DNA of 64,000 nucleotides from an uncultured Lactobacillus sp. (lineage in GTDB: Bacteria; Bacillota; Bacilli; Lactobacillales; Lactobacillaceae), in assembly GCA_948500755.1 (NCBI GenBank), contig CAOOYH010000004.1:40879-104878 (forward strand), read 5' to 3'. The notes under the pieces are model-generated. The model was not told where the DNA came from. It did no database searches and saw nothing but the letters and a program-made list of their open reading frames with translations. This document shows positions 15,667 through 24,162 of this stretch, piece after piece (the stretch's first letter is position 1; each line of letters opens with the position of its first letter). The translations under genes were made by a program, and so were the position numbers.

Positions 15667-16653
15667 TCATGCGGTTGTTTCGTTTTTGATTAACTTAACA
15701 GGTAACTTATAGTGCATTTGATTAGGCTCTTTCTTCGGATCATTGATTCTCTCAAGAAGCAAATCTACCAAAAGAGTCGAAATGTCTGAAATTGGTTGAG
15801 CAATTGTTGAAAGCTCTGAATGATAAGTTTGAATCTGTTTAGTTCCATCAAATCCAATCACTTTCAAGTCTTCAGGAACCCGAATACCTAACTTTTTAGC
15901 TTCTTGCAACACCAAAATTGCTGTTAAATCATCTGTACAGGTGATGCCATCTGGCTTATCTTCCATTAACATTTTCCGAATCGCCATATTTTTGAGTAAA
16001 GGCGAATCCGAAAAGGCTACAGAACAGATGTGAGCATCTAAATTTAATTTATCCATCGTATCACAATATGCTTTTAGACGCTCATCAGTTGGATTACCCT
16101 TTAGTTGTTTGTTACCCACAAAGGTGATTTTTTTACAGCCAGCTTGCAATAGATCGTGTACTGCCAGCTCAATTCCTTGATAGTTATCACAACTTACAAT
16201 CGGAATATTGTCGGACAACTTACGGTCAAAGGAGACGATGGGCAGACCTAACTGCTGATACTCGTCAATTCCTAAATTGTGCGCCCCGGCAATAATCCCG
16301 TCGACCTGGTTAGCTAGCAGCATTTTAATATATTCACTCTCTTTTTGCTTATTTTTTCCAGCATTACAGAGAATAATTTTATAGCCTTGAGTAAAAAGCT
16401 GCATCTCAATATCTTCAATTAATTCCGCAAAGAAAGGATTGGTGATACTGGGAAAAATTACCCCAATCAGCTTCATCTTTTTGCCTTGAAGGGATCGCGC
16501 CAAAGAGTTGGGCTGATAATTTAATTCGCGCATGGCATCGAATACTTTTTGCTTAGTTTTCTCACTTAAATAGCCATGATTATTGATTACGCGAGAAACT
16601 GTAGTTGCAGACACTCCTGCCAAATTGGCAACATCAGTCAGCTTTGCTGTCAT
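15667..16653 (-). CDS. scrR: LacI-family sucrose operon repressor ScrR
   Basis: The 328-residue protein has the LacI helix-turn-helix at the N-terminus (LTDVANLAGVSATTVSRVIN, about 4-23), the hinge helix YQPNSLARSLQ, and a periplasmic-binding-protein-like effector domain (IGVIFPSITNPFFAELIEDI). The start ATG is at 16653. It lies 11 bases downstream of scrB, so scrB-scrR is an operon reading away from scrA. Two near-perfect 16-bp palindromes in the scrB/scrA intergenic region are the probable operators. The inducer is presumably sucrose-6-phosphate or fructose. Confidence 0.9.
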   Translation of the reverse strand: MTAKLTDVANLAGVSATTVSRVINNHGYLSEKTKQKVFDAMRELNYQPNSLARSLQGKKMKLIGVIFPSITNPFFAELIEDIEMQLFTQGYKIILCNAGKNKQKESEYIKMLLANQVDGIIAGAHNLGIDEYQQLGLPIVSFDRKLSDNIPIVSCDNYQGIELAVHDLLQAGCKKITFVGNKQLKGNPTDERLKAYCDTMDKLNLDAHICSVAFSDSPLLKNMAIRKMLMEDKPDGITCTDDLTAILVLQEAKKLGIRVPEDLKVIGFDGTKQIQTYHSELSTIAQPISDISTLLVDLLLERINDPKKEPNQMHYKLPVKLIKNETTA

Positions 16654-16664
16654 CTTTACACCTT

Positions 16665-18116
16665 CTACATGATAGATTCCATGTTCCAGAATTTACCATC
16701 ATAGTTAATTTTTTGATCAAACTTGATTGCATTCTTTGTATTGGCAAAGAATCTTCCGCTGACAACATGTTCACCATCATTGACAAAAATTTCAATAAGT
16801 GAATGATCTACAAAAATATCCAACTTAACTTCTTTGTTTGCGTCAAGGTCAACGCTTCTAGTTTGACCATACTTCACAGCTACGTCGCCAGCTTTTGATC
16901 GATCTAAAATAAGTTTACCATTTTTAGTGTCAAATTCGAGACGAAGATTTTCACTTAAGTCATCATTTGCAGCTAAGTATAAATTACCAGTTTGGTTTTC
17001 CTTAATAGTCAATTCGAGTTCATATTGACCTGAAGTAGAATTCTTAATTAGTTGTGAGTTTAGAGTTTCTTCATCATGTCTAAGGGTTTTGATGGATTCG
17101 ACTGGTTGTTGAATTAGCTTGCCGTCTTTAATGGAAAGCTTTTTAACTTGGCTTAAGCAATTTGCCCAATTTTCATTATCGGTTGGGTAAGAAATGTCAG
17201 GCAACCCCACCCAGCTAATCGCATAGGCAGTACCGTCTGGTGCATTGAAGGCTTGAGTGGCATAGATATCAAATCCTTCATCTAAGTTCTTCAGGTTACT
17301 TGGATTGGTCATTTGAGCTTTATCTAAATCAACAGAATCACCAATCACATACATATTTGGATAAATATTTTGGTAATTAGTCACGCTCTTATCTAAACCT
17401 TGTGGGCAGAAAATCAACACAGATTTTCCATCGACTTTAACTAGGTTAGGGCATTCAATCATATAGCCCATTTCATCATTAGTAAAGTTCAAAAAGTCGA
17501 TTTCTTCCCAATTCTTTAAATCATTCGACTTCCAAACATCAATATGGCCATGCTTTTGAGCTGTGTCTTGAGCACCTAAAATAGCGTAGTAAGTACCATT
17601 TTCTTCCATAATTTGAGGATCACGGAAGTGTTCAGTAACATTATTTGGCTTTTTAAAAAGTAAATGTTTGTCGCTAACTGTGCCATGCCTATCCATCCAA
17701 GCGCCAATTTGGTAAGGGTGACGGCTCCAGCTTTCATCGCGGTGGTTACCTGTATACATTAGGAAAAGTTTATCGCCAATCTGCTTAGCTGAACCGGAAT
17801 AAGCACCGTGAGAATCAAGTTTGCAATCAGGTTCTACGGCTAAGCCTAAGTTGACCCAGTGGACTAAGTCTTTTGACTTAAAGTGTACCCAAGACTTTAA
17901 TCCGTGCACTGCACCAAATGGATATGATTGATAAAAGACATGGTATTCACCATTAAAATAAGAAAAACCATTTGGATCATTAACTAAACCAGAAATTGGC
18001 CGTAAATGGTAGCGCATTTGATAAGTTGAAGTTGCAGCTTGAGCTTGAAGATGAAGCAAAGTATCTGCATCCCATTTACTATAAGGTAAATAACGTTTTT
18101 CTGTAGTCCATTCCAT
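16665..18116 (-). CDS. scrB: Sucrose-6-phosphate hydrolase (GH32)
   Basis: This enzyme cleaves sucrose-6-phosphate to glucose-6-phosphate and fructose after PTS uptake. The 483-residue protein shows the GH32 triad: the nucleophile Asp in NDPNGF (about residue 47), the RDP motif in EHFRDPQIM and the acid Glu in IECPNL. A beta-sandwich C-terminal domain carries LDIFVDHSLIEIFVNDGE. I use the ATG at 18116 (MEWTTEKRYLPYS), which has AGGAGGA 7 bases upstream, rather than the longer open frame to 18164. It is divergent from scrA and shares its control region. Confidence 0.95.
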   Translation of the reverse strand: MEWTTEKRYLPYSKWDADTLLHLQAQAATSTYQMRYHLRPISGLVNDPNGFSYFNGEYHVFYQSYPFGAVHGLKSWVHFKSKDLVHWVNLGLAVEPDCKLDSHGAYSGSAKQIGDKLFLMYTGNHRDESWSRHPYQIGAWMDRHGTVSDKHLLFKKPNNVTEHFRDPQIMEENGTYYAILGAQDTAQKHGHIDVWKSNDLKNWEEIDFLNFTNDEMGYMIECPNLVKVDGKSVLIFCPQGLDKSVTNYQNIYPNMYVIGDSVDLDKAQMTNPSNLKNLDEGFDIYATQAFNAPDGTAYAISWVGLPDISYPTDNENWANCLSQVKKLSIKDGKLIQQPVESIKTLRHDEETLNSQLIKNSTSGQYELELTIKENQTGNLYLAANDDLSENLRLEFDTKNGKLILDRSKAGDVAVKYGQTRSVDLDANKEVKLDIFVDHSLIEIFVNDGEHVVSGRFFANTKNAIKFDQKINYDGKFWNMESIM

Positions 18117-18130
18117 AATAAATCCTCCTA

Positions 18131-18144
18131 TGAAAGCGGTTCTA
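18131..18144. promoter_or_regulatory. cre-like site upstream of scrB
   Basis: TGAAAGCGGTTCTA matches the CcpA cre consensus TGAAANCGNTTNCA at all but one defined position. It lies 15 bases before the scrB start, where CcpA could block transcription. CcpA itself is encoded at 54578. Confidence 0.5.
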
Positions 18145-18176
18145 TTTTTTATTATTGTAATCAAATATGAAAATTA

Positions 18177-18192
18177 TGTCAAACGATTGACA
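18177..18192. promoter_or_regulatory. ScrR operator 1
   Basis: TGTCAAACGATTGACA is a near-perfect palindrome with the central CG typical of LacI-family operators. An identical copy lies 90 bases away at 18267-18282, one on each side of the divergent promoters. Confidence 0.8.
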
Positions 18193-18266
18193 TATATTTA
18201 CTACTATAAATTTTACTAATAAAATGGTAAATATAAAGTTATCTAAAAAATAAATAAAGAAATTTG

Positions 18267-18282
18267 TGTCAAACGATTGACA
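18267..18282. promoter_or_regulatory. ScrR operator 2
   Basis: This is an identical copy of the palindrome at 18177-18192. The 90-bp spacing is close to an integral number of helical turns (about 8.6), so looping between the two is conceivable. Confidence 0.8.
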
Positions 18283-18320
18283 TATTTTTAGAATACGCTA
18301 TCATTATTCATGAACATAAC

Positions 18321-18335
18321 ATTAAGCGTTTACAA
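18321..18335. promoter_or_regulatory. cre-like site upstream of scrA
   Basis: ATTAAGCGTTTACAA contains the cre core (AAGCGTTTACA) and lies 22 bases before the scrA start. It would allow carbon catabolite repression of sucrose uptake by CcpA. Confidence 0.55.
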
Positions 18336-18357
18336 GCTTAAGGGGAGGAATATTTAT

Positions 18358-20304
18358 ATGGACCATAAGAAAGTGGCTGAGCGAGTAATTAAAGATGTTG
18401 GCCGTGACAATATTATTGCCGGTGCTCACTGTGCTACTCGTTTACGCCTTGTGTTGAAGGATGATTCCAAGGTTGACCAAAAGGCTTTAGACAATGATCC
18501 AGATATTAAAGGAACTTTTAAGACTAATGGTCAATTTCAAGTAATTATTGGACCTGGAGATGTTAATGATGTGTACGATGAATTCATTAAGATTACAGGA
18601 CTTAAGGAATTATCTACAGATGATCTTAAAAAGGTAGCAGCCGAAGGACAAAAGAAAAATCCAATTATGGACTTTATTAAGCTTTTGTCTGATATCTTTG
18701 TACCAATCATTCCAGCTTTAGTTGCTGGTGGTTTATTAATGGCTTTGAACAACTTCTTGACTTCACCTGGACTATTCGGCCCTAAGTCAGTTGTTCAAAT
18801 GGCACCAAGTATCGCCGGCCTCTCAAGCATGATTCAAATTATGTCGGCTGCACCATTTATCTTTATGCCGATTCTGGTGGGGATGTCGGCAGCTAAAAGG
18901 TTTGGGGCGAACCAGTTCTTAGGTGCTACCATTGGGATGATAATGACGACTCCAGCACTTGGGGCTACTAGTCATTATTGGAACATTTTTGGACTCCATG
19001 TTTCTCAAACTAACTATCAATATCAAGTTATTCCAGTTTTAGTTGCTGTGTGGGTACTTTCCATTTTAGAAAAGAAATTCCATAAATGGTTGCCTTCTGC
19101 AGTTGACTTTACCTTTACACCACTTCTTTCAATTATGATTACTGGTTTCCTTACTTTCGTAATTATTGGACCAGTCTTCAAGGGTGTATCAGATGCAATT
19201 ACTAATGCAATTGTATGGCTTTACAACACCACAGGTGCCTTTGGTATGGGTGTCTTTGGTTTATCCTATTCAGCAATCGTTACTACAGGACTTCACCAAA
19301 GTTTCCCAGCTGTAGAAACTCAATTGTTAGCTCAATTTGCACAAGGACACGGATCTGGGGACTTTATCTTTGTGACTGCATGTATGGCTAACGTTGCACA
19401 AGGTGCCGCTACTTTTGCCGTATACTTCTTAACTAAGAACGAAAAGATGAAGGGACTTTCATCATCAGCTGGTATTTCAGCACTTTTAGGAATTACTGAA
19501 CCTGCATTGTTTGGGGTTAACTTAAAATATAAATTCCCATTCTTCTGTGCTTTAATTGGATCAGGTGTCGCAGCTGCTTTTGCAGGACTTATGCACGTAA
19601 CTGCTGCAGCTCTTGGCTCAGCCGGACTTTTAGGATTTTTATCAATGGTACCAAAGACCATTCCAATGTGGGCAGTCTCAGTATTAATTAGTTTCGTAGT
19701 TGCGTTTGTTTTAACTTATGTTTACGGCAAGAGCCACTTGAAGGAAGAAGTTAGTGAACAAGATGTTCCAGTAAACGACGCAACTGATTACGCTGAAGAA
19801 ACTCAAAAAGCAGAAAAAGTTGGTAAAGAAGTATTGAGCTTGAAGGACGAAGTTATTGCTTCACCAGTTGACGGTACTCCTGAAAGCTTAACCAAAGTTA
19901 ACGACCAAGTCTTCTCTGCTAAATTAATGGGTGACGGTGCTGCCGTAATCCCAACTGATGGCACAATTTATGCACCAGTTACTGGTACGGTTACAATTGC
20001 TTATGAAACTAAGCACGCTTATGGTATTAAGTCAGATGATGGAGCAGAAGTATTGATTCACATTGGTCTTGATACAGTTAACTTAAAGGGTGAACATTTT
20101 GAAAGCTTTGTAAAACAAGGCCAACGCGTTGAAAAAGGCGACAAGCTTGGAACTGTGGACTTAGACGCAGTTAAGAAGGCTGGCTATGATACAACTGTGA
20201 TGGTTGTAATTACTAACACTGCCAACTACGCAAGTGTATCACGCATCACTGATGCCGGTGACAAGCATGGCGATGACTTGATTGCCGTAACCGCAAATCG
20301 CTAA
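18358..20304 (+). CDS. scrA: Sucrose-specific PTS EIIBCA component
   Basis: This protein imports sucrose and phosphorylates it to sucrose-6-phosphate using the HPr chain. The 648-residue protein is a fusion. EIIB carries its phosphorylated Cys in GAHCATRLRLV (Cys at about residue 25). EIIC has about ten membrane segments from about 100 to 460, including GITEPALFGVNLKY. EIIA has the active-site His in VLIHIGLDTV near residue 573. The ATG at 18358, with GGGGAGGAA upstream, is preferred over the longer frame to 18310. It is divergent from scrB, with ScrR operators and a cre-like site upstream. The first of three identical terminators follows it. Confidence 0.95.
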   Translation: MDHKKVAERVIKDVGRDNIIAGAHCATRLRLVLKDDSKVDQKALDNDPDIKGTFKTNGQFQVIIGPGDVNDVYDEFIKITGLKELSTDDLKKVAAEGQKKNPIMDFIKLLSDIFVPIIPALVAGGLLMALNNFLTSPGLFGPKSVVQMAPSIAGLSSMIQIMSAAPFIFMPILVGMSAAKRFGANQFLGATIGMIMTTPALGATSHYWNIFGLHVSQTNYQYQVIPVLVAVWVLSILEKKFHKWLPSAVDFTFTPLLSIMITGFLTFVIIGPVFKGVSDAITNAIVWLYNTTGAFGMGVFGLSYSAIVTTGLHQSFPAVETQLLAQFAQGHGSGDFIFVTACMANVAQGAATFAVYFLTKNEKMKGLSSSAGISALLGITEPALFGVNLKYKFPFFCALIGSGVAAAFAGLMHVTAAALGSAGLLGFLSMVPKTIPMWAVSVLISFVVAFVLTYVYGKSHLKEEVSEQDVPVNDATDYAEETQKAEKVGKEVLSLKDEVIASPVDGTPESLTKVNDQVFSAKLMGDGAAVIPTDGTIYAPVTGTVTIAYETKHAYGIKSDDGAEVLIHIGLDTVNLKGEHFESFVKQGQRVEKGDKLGTVDLDAVKKAGYDTTVMVVITNTANYASVSRITDAGDKHGDDLIAVTANR

Positions 20305-20341
20305 TATTACTTAAACTCCTCAAAAAATAGATCAAAAATTA

Positions 20342-20371
20342 ACGTCAAGAATTAATTTCTTGGCGTTTTTT
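20342..20371 (+). terminator. Terminator repeat copy 1 (after scrA)
   Basis: This 30-base sequence forms a stem of ACGTCAAGAA with TTCTTGGCGT (one G-U) followed by six T residues. Identical copies lie at 20916-20945 and 23618-23647. Confidence 0.9.
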
Positions 20372-20414
20372 GGTGGTATTTGTTATAATTTTGGGCGCTA
20401 ATTAGGAGGAAAAT

Positions 20415-20909
20415 ATGAAACAAAAAGAAGAAAGAAATATGACTTGGATTATCACGGCAGTTTATTGGGTGATTGGCCTAGCGTGTGTAATCTGGGGCGG
20501 CATTAAGTACATTAATACCTTTTATGGTCATTTTTTGATAATAACCTTAATTCTACCGGTACTAGTTGCTCTACTGGTCACTTTCAAATTACGCTTACGG
20601 TATTTAATAAATGGATTAGTCGGTATAGTATATTTATTGTTTGTCATTGGAGTAGGTCTCCAATATAAAATGCAGAGCACTACAGGGCTCCTTTATTTAG
20701 GGGGAATTATTGTTGCTTATTTGTTAATTGCGGCAATTATAGCCTTAGTGAAAACTTTGAGAAGTCGGGAAGATGGTCGTTATCATTATGTTAACGAAAA
20801 TGATAAGAAGAAAGAGACGCTCCATTTTTGGATTGCCTATCGAAATATCTATCTTAATCTTGCAACTGGAGGAGTTATTGAGTTAATTTTTGCAATGATT
20901 TTTGATTAA
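20415..20909 (+). CDS. Hypothetical multi-spanning membrane protein
   Basis: The 164-residue protein has about four membrane segments: WIITAVYWVIGLACVIWGG, FLIITLILPVLVALLVTF, INGLVGIVYLLFVIGVG and LYLGGIIVAYLLIAAIIAL. A charged loop (SREDGRYHYVNENDKKK) and a final hydrophobic segment follow. I do not recognise the family. TAGGAGGAAAAT precedes the ATG well. It is flanked on both sides by identical terminator repeats, so it is a one-gene unit. Its place before an orphan DUF1430 ABC system makes a bacteriocin-immunity-type role possible, but nothing proves it. Confidence 0.7.
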   Translation: MKQKEERNMTWIITAVYWVIGLACVIWGGIKYINTFYGHFLIITLILPVLVALLVTFKLRLRYLINGLVGIVYLLFVIGVGLQYKMQSTTGLLYLGGIIVAYLLIAAIIALVKTLRSREDGRYHYVNENDKKKETLHFWIAYRNIYLNLATGGVIELIFAMIFD

Positions 20910-20915
20910 ATATAT

Positions 20916-20945
20916 ACGTCAAGAATTAATTTCTTGGCGTTTTTT
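20916..20945 (+). terminator. Terminator repeat copy 2
   Basis: This is identical over 30 bases to the terminator after scrA. It starts 7 bases after the stop of the small membrane protein gene. Confidence 0.9.
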
Positions 20946-20990
20946 TTATTAAAATATAAAAATCAAATTTTATAAAAGGGATTGTATGAA

Positions 20991-22979
20991 ATGAAGAAGA
21001 TACGTACCATTATAATTTTTATTGTTGGCATACTCTTTTCCATAATTGCCTTCAGTTTTATAAGATCACTGGGTTCGACTTATATTGAGTCAAGTTCTAC
21101 ATCTTATGAAATTAATGGCATGAAAGGTGGAAATAATACTCAAAAATTTAATAACACCATTCAAAAATTTTTAAACAAACATAATATATCTGCCATAAAA
21201 GTCTTTAATGTGGTAGAAGGAGGAGCTAGTACAGATATTGTTACCAAAATGCATGTTTATGGTAAAAAGATAGCACTACCGGCAAAAACACAAGCAACTG
21301 CAACTGAATTTGAAACTAGCGATTTGAGATATCCAATTTATTTTGTGGGAGATATTAAAAAAGCAACCATTGAAAATATGTTTAAACGTGAGGGGATTAG
21401 ATATAGTCCGATTCACGAAAATTGGAATACAGATATCGTTGTCTTTTTAACTACTAATAATGTTATTTACATTTTGTTGCTGATTTTATTGGTTCTATTT
21501 ATTGTGTTAGTTCTAACAAATCTATATGCAATGAAAGAAATAAACATTAAGGCCCTATTGGGGATGTCAAATTTTGAAGATGCAGCAATAAGTTTTGGAA
21601 AAGACCAGCTTGTTTTCACTGCTGCATTCGGAATTGGACTCATTTTGGTAGCTCTATATATGAAAATGCAATCGTATCTTTACGCGTATAAAATTATGCT
21701 TTACTTTAGCTTATTTTTATATTTAGTAGCCACTTTAGTAATGATTGTTGGGGCGGTAATTCGCGGATTGATTCATTCCAGATATACCATTATCGGTGCA
21801 ATAAAAGGTGATAAAAAGAGTAAGTTCTCGTTCTATTTGAACCTATTCATTAAAGTATTGATTGAAGTTTTCATTTGTATTTCTCTTTTTTCTTTATTAA
21901 ATACTCAAAAGAGTGAAAAAGCTTTAAGTGATCAATTGAATGTCTGGATGAATCATAAAACTTTCTATACTGTTAGTGAAAATGCAGTTATGACAAAGGG
22001 TTCAGAAACTTCATATTTAAATCGTCAATCTATGAAATTATTTCACTATTTGGATCAAAAAGGAGGAATGTTAGTTGATTATCAAGGTTGGGATAGTCCT
22101 CAAGATGTTGGTGATCTCAATAATGGAAATGTGATGATCGTCAATGCTCAATATTTGAAGGAAAATAAAGTAGTGGGACAAAATGGTAATCGCATAATTT
22201 TACCCAAGAATTCACCTGTTACTTACGTTTTGATTCCTCAACAATATTATTCTCAGCGTGCGGACTTAATTAAGTCCTACCGCAGATCTCTTGCCCTGGA
22301 TGATACAGAAAAACAATTAGGACGAAAACTTGAAACTAAAGCTATCAGTATTAAAAATAATCAGAAGTTATTTACATACAGTACTTATGCGCTTAGTTTA
22401 GGTAATTATTCGGGTACCGTGAAAAATGCAGTTTTAGTGGTGATTTCGAATAATTCTTTAGGTGGTTTAAATTCAAAGCTAGATAGTAATATGAATTGGG
22501 ATTCTTATATGTCTAATTCTGCGTTTTTGAGCCCAACACTGTCTGCAGTGAAAACTGGAATTCAAAAAACTAATATTAAAAAGTATATTGGAAGTATTTT
22601 GAATACAAAAAGTTATGCAGCTAAACAATTGGAAAGTATTCGAACCGGGATGTTGCTGTTTCTAGTAGTAACTTTGGTAGCTTTTGCTATCGCTTTAGTT
22701 GAAAATGTGGCTTTTAACAGTGTTTATTTCAACAACAATAGTAAGAAACTGGCAATCCAAAGAATTTTTGGAGGAAGTGCTAGCTTACGTTTTGGTAAAT
22801 TCATTAGGATGATTTTTGTTTTGAGCTTAATTGAAGCCTTAATTGTGTTCATGTTCACTGGAAGTATTTCTATTTCGCTAGGATTAATTATTGTAAGCAA
22901 TATAGTGGAATGGATTTTATTGGCTGTGCAAGGGATGTATTTAGATAGACATACTTGGGATTACTTAAAGGGAGAATAA
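20991..22979 (+). CDS. DUF1430 bacteriocin-associated membrane protein, second locus
   Basis: The 662-residue protein is a paralogue of 4206-6173. It has the same layout: an N-terminal membrane segment (about 5-22), an extracytoplasmic domain, a cluster of helices at about 155-260 and one near 290-305. A long soluble loop (about 310-550) with conserved elements such as NVMIVNAQYLKEN and a C-terminal helix group follow. No bacteriocin prepeptide gene is seen on either side, so this looks like an orphan immunity or export system. I chose ATG 20991, with AAAAGGG 10 bases upstream, over the TTG at 20982, which has almost no spacing. The ATPase starts one base after its stop. Confidence 0.85.
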   Translation: MKKIRTIIIFIVGILFSIIAFSFIRSLGSTYIESSSTSYEINGMKGGNNTQKFNNTIQKFLNKHNISAIKVFNVVEGGASTDIVTKMHVYGKKIALPAKTQATATEFETSDLRYPIYFVGDIKKATIENMFKREGIRYSPIHENWNTDIVVFLTTNNVIYILLLILLVLFIVLVLTNLYAMKEINIKALLGMSNFEDAAISFGKDQLVFTAAFGIGLILVALYMKMQSYLYAYKIMLYFSLFLYLVATLVMIVGAVIRGLIHSRYTIIGAIKGDKKSKFSFYLNLFIKVLIEVFICISLFSLLNTQKSEKALSDQLNVWMNHKTFYTVSENAVMTKGSETSYLNRQSMKLFHYLDQKGGMLVDYQGWDSPQDVGDLNNGNVMIVNAQYLKENKVVGQNGNRIILPKNSPVTYVLIPQQYYSQRADLIKSYRRSLALDDTEKQLGRKLETKAISIKNNQKLFTYSTYALSLGNYSGTVKNAVLVVISNNSLGGLNSKLDSNMNWDSYMSNSAFLSPTLSAVKTGIQKTNIKKYIGSILNTKSYAAKQLESIRTGMLLFLVVTLVAFAIALVENVAFNSVYFNNNSKKLAIQRIFGGSASLRFGKFIRMIFVLSLIEALIVFMFTGSISISLGLIIVSNIVEWILLAVQGMYLDRHTWDYLKGE

Positions 22980-22980
22980 A

Positions 22981-23604
22981 ATGGTTCATCAACTTAATGT
23001 CAACAATTTGGGCAAGAGATTTGATAATTACTGGGTGTTTCAGAATTTAAATTATAGATTTGAATCAGGAAAGATTTACGCTTTAACTGGACCTTCTGGA
23101 GGAGGGAAAACTACCTTGTTAAATTGCATAGGAAGATTAACCGATGCAAGTGATGGAGAAATTATGTTAGATAATAAAGATGTTTCCTCAATCAAAATTC
23201 TGAAGTATTATCGCAACTATATTGGTTATCTTTTTCAAAATTATGCTTTAGTAGATGATGAAACTATTTTGCAAAATTTGAATATAGTGAAGAAGCATAA
23301 TCGACGTGAGTTAAGTTCTGTATTAAAGCAGTATAATTTATCTACTGATTATCTAGATCGAAAAGTGTTTACTTTATCTGGAGGAGAGGCTCAACGTGTA
23401 GCACTTGCGCGATTGAGTCTGCAAGATCCGACGATTATTCTGGCAGATGAACCAACTGGAGCATTAGATCATAAGAATAGAGATTTGGTTCTACAAAGTT
23501 TACGTAAATTTGCAGATGAAGGTAAAATTGTAATCGTTGCTACTCACGATGATGTAGTCATGTCATTTGCAGATGAAAAAGTTGATATCGCAAACTATAA
23601 ATAA
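22981..23604 (+). CDS. ABC transporter ATPase partner of DUF1430 protein, second locus
   Basis: The 207-residue ATPase has Walker A GPSGGGKTT, Q-loop FQNYAL, signature LSGGEAQRVAL, Walker B IILADEPTGALD and H-loop VATHDD. It starts one base after the DUF1430 stop, so the two are translationally coupled. The protein is 18 residues shorter than the paralogue at 6186-6863. With no prepeptide nearby, a protective role against lactococcin 972-type peptides from neighbours is a reasonable inference. Confidence 0.9.
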   Translation: MVHQLNVNNLGKRFDNYWVFQNLNYRFESGKIYALTGPSGGGKTTLLNCIGRLTDASDGEIMLDNKDVSSIKILKYYRNYIGYLFQNYALVDDETILQNLNIVKKHNRRELSSVLKQYNLSTDYLDRKVFTLSGGEAQRVALARLSLQDPTIILADEPTGALDHKNRDLVLQSLRKFADEGKIVIVATHDDVVMSFADEKVDIANYK

Positions 23605-23617
23605 TTAAATTCCATTA

Positions 23618-23647
23618 ACGTCAAGAATTAATTTCTTGGCGTTTTTT
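23618..23647 (+). terminator. Terminator repeat copy 3
   Basis: This is identical over 30 bases to the copies at 20342 and 20916. It closes the orphan ABC operon. Confidence 0.9.
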
Positions 23648-23710
23648 GATTAACTATAAGCATTTATTAGCACCTTTTATAACTGACTGCTAATTTTTTA
23701 AGCTTTTTGC

Positions 23711-23739
23711 TTGCATTCTATTTCAAAACAAGTTATTAT
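23711..23739 (+). promoter_or_regulatory. groES-groEL vegetative promoter
   Basis: TTGCAT (23711-23716) and TATTAT (23734-23739) are separated by 17 bases. The CIRCE element begins 12 bases after the -10. Confidence 0.8.
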
Positions 23740-23751
23740 CATACTTGTAAG

Positions 23752-23778
23752 TTAGCACTTGATAAATAAGAGTGCTAA
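23752..23778. promoter_or_regulatory. CIRCE operator (HrcA binding site)
   Basis: TTAGCACTT-N9-GAGTGCTAA differs from the CIRCE consensus (TTAGCACTC-N9-GAGTGCTAA) at one position. It lies between the promoter and groES. HrcA repression of groE under non-stress conditions follows from established knowledge; hrcA is not in the window. Confidence 0.95.
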
Positions 23779-23825
23779 GTAAAAAAGAAATTACTACTAT
23801 AAACTTATTATTAGGAGGGACAAAC

Positions 23826-24110
23826 GTGTTAGAACCAATTGGTGATCGCGTGATCGTAAAAGTTAAAGAAGAAGAAGAAAAGACTGTTGGCGGCATTGTA
23901 CTTGCTTCTAATGCAAAGCAAAAACCAACTGAAGGCGAAATCGTTGCCGTTGGTGACGGCGCATACGCTGACAACGGTGAAAAGTTGCCAATGACTGTTA
24001 AGAAAGGCGACGTTGTTTTATACGATAAGTACGCTGGCGAAAGCGTAGAATACGACGGCGAAAAGTACTTAGTCCTTCACGAAAAGGATGTTTTAGCAAT
24101 CGTTAAATAA
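23826..24110 (+). CDS. groES: Co-chaperonin GroES
   Basis: The 94-residue protein is the lid of the GroEL folding chamber. It begins with GTG at 23826 (LEPIGDRVIVKV) with AGGAGGG 6 bases upstream. The longer frame starting at 23772 overlaps CIRCE and is not plausible. The mobile loop EEEEKTVGGIVLAS and the C-terminal YLVLHEKDVLAIVK are typical. It is the first gene of the CIRCE-controlled groES-groEL operon. Confidence 0.97.
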   Translation: MLEPIGDRVIVKVKEEEEKTVGGIVLASNAKQKPTEGEIVAVGDGAYADNGEKLPMTVKKGDVVLYDKYAGESVEYDGEKYLVLHEKDVLAIVK

Positions 24111-24162
24111 TTCTTTTACATAATTTATAGAAGAAAAAGATAAATCTAAGGAGAAAAGGTTT

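Noticed and set aside
23772..23825. Longer groES reading frame beginning at ATG 23772
   Set aside because: It would start inside the CIRCE element. The GTG at 23826 has a strong Shine-Dalgarno and matches the family N-terminus.
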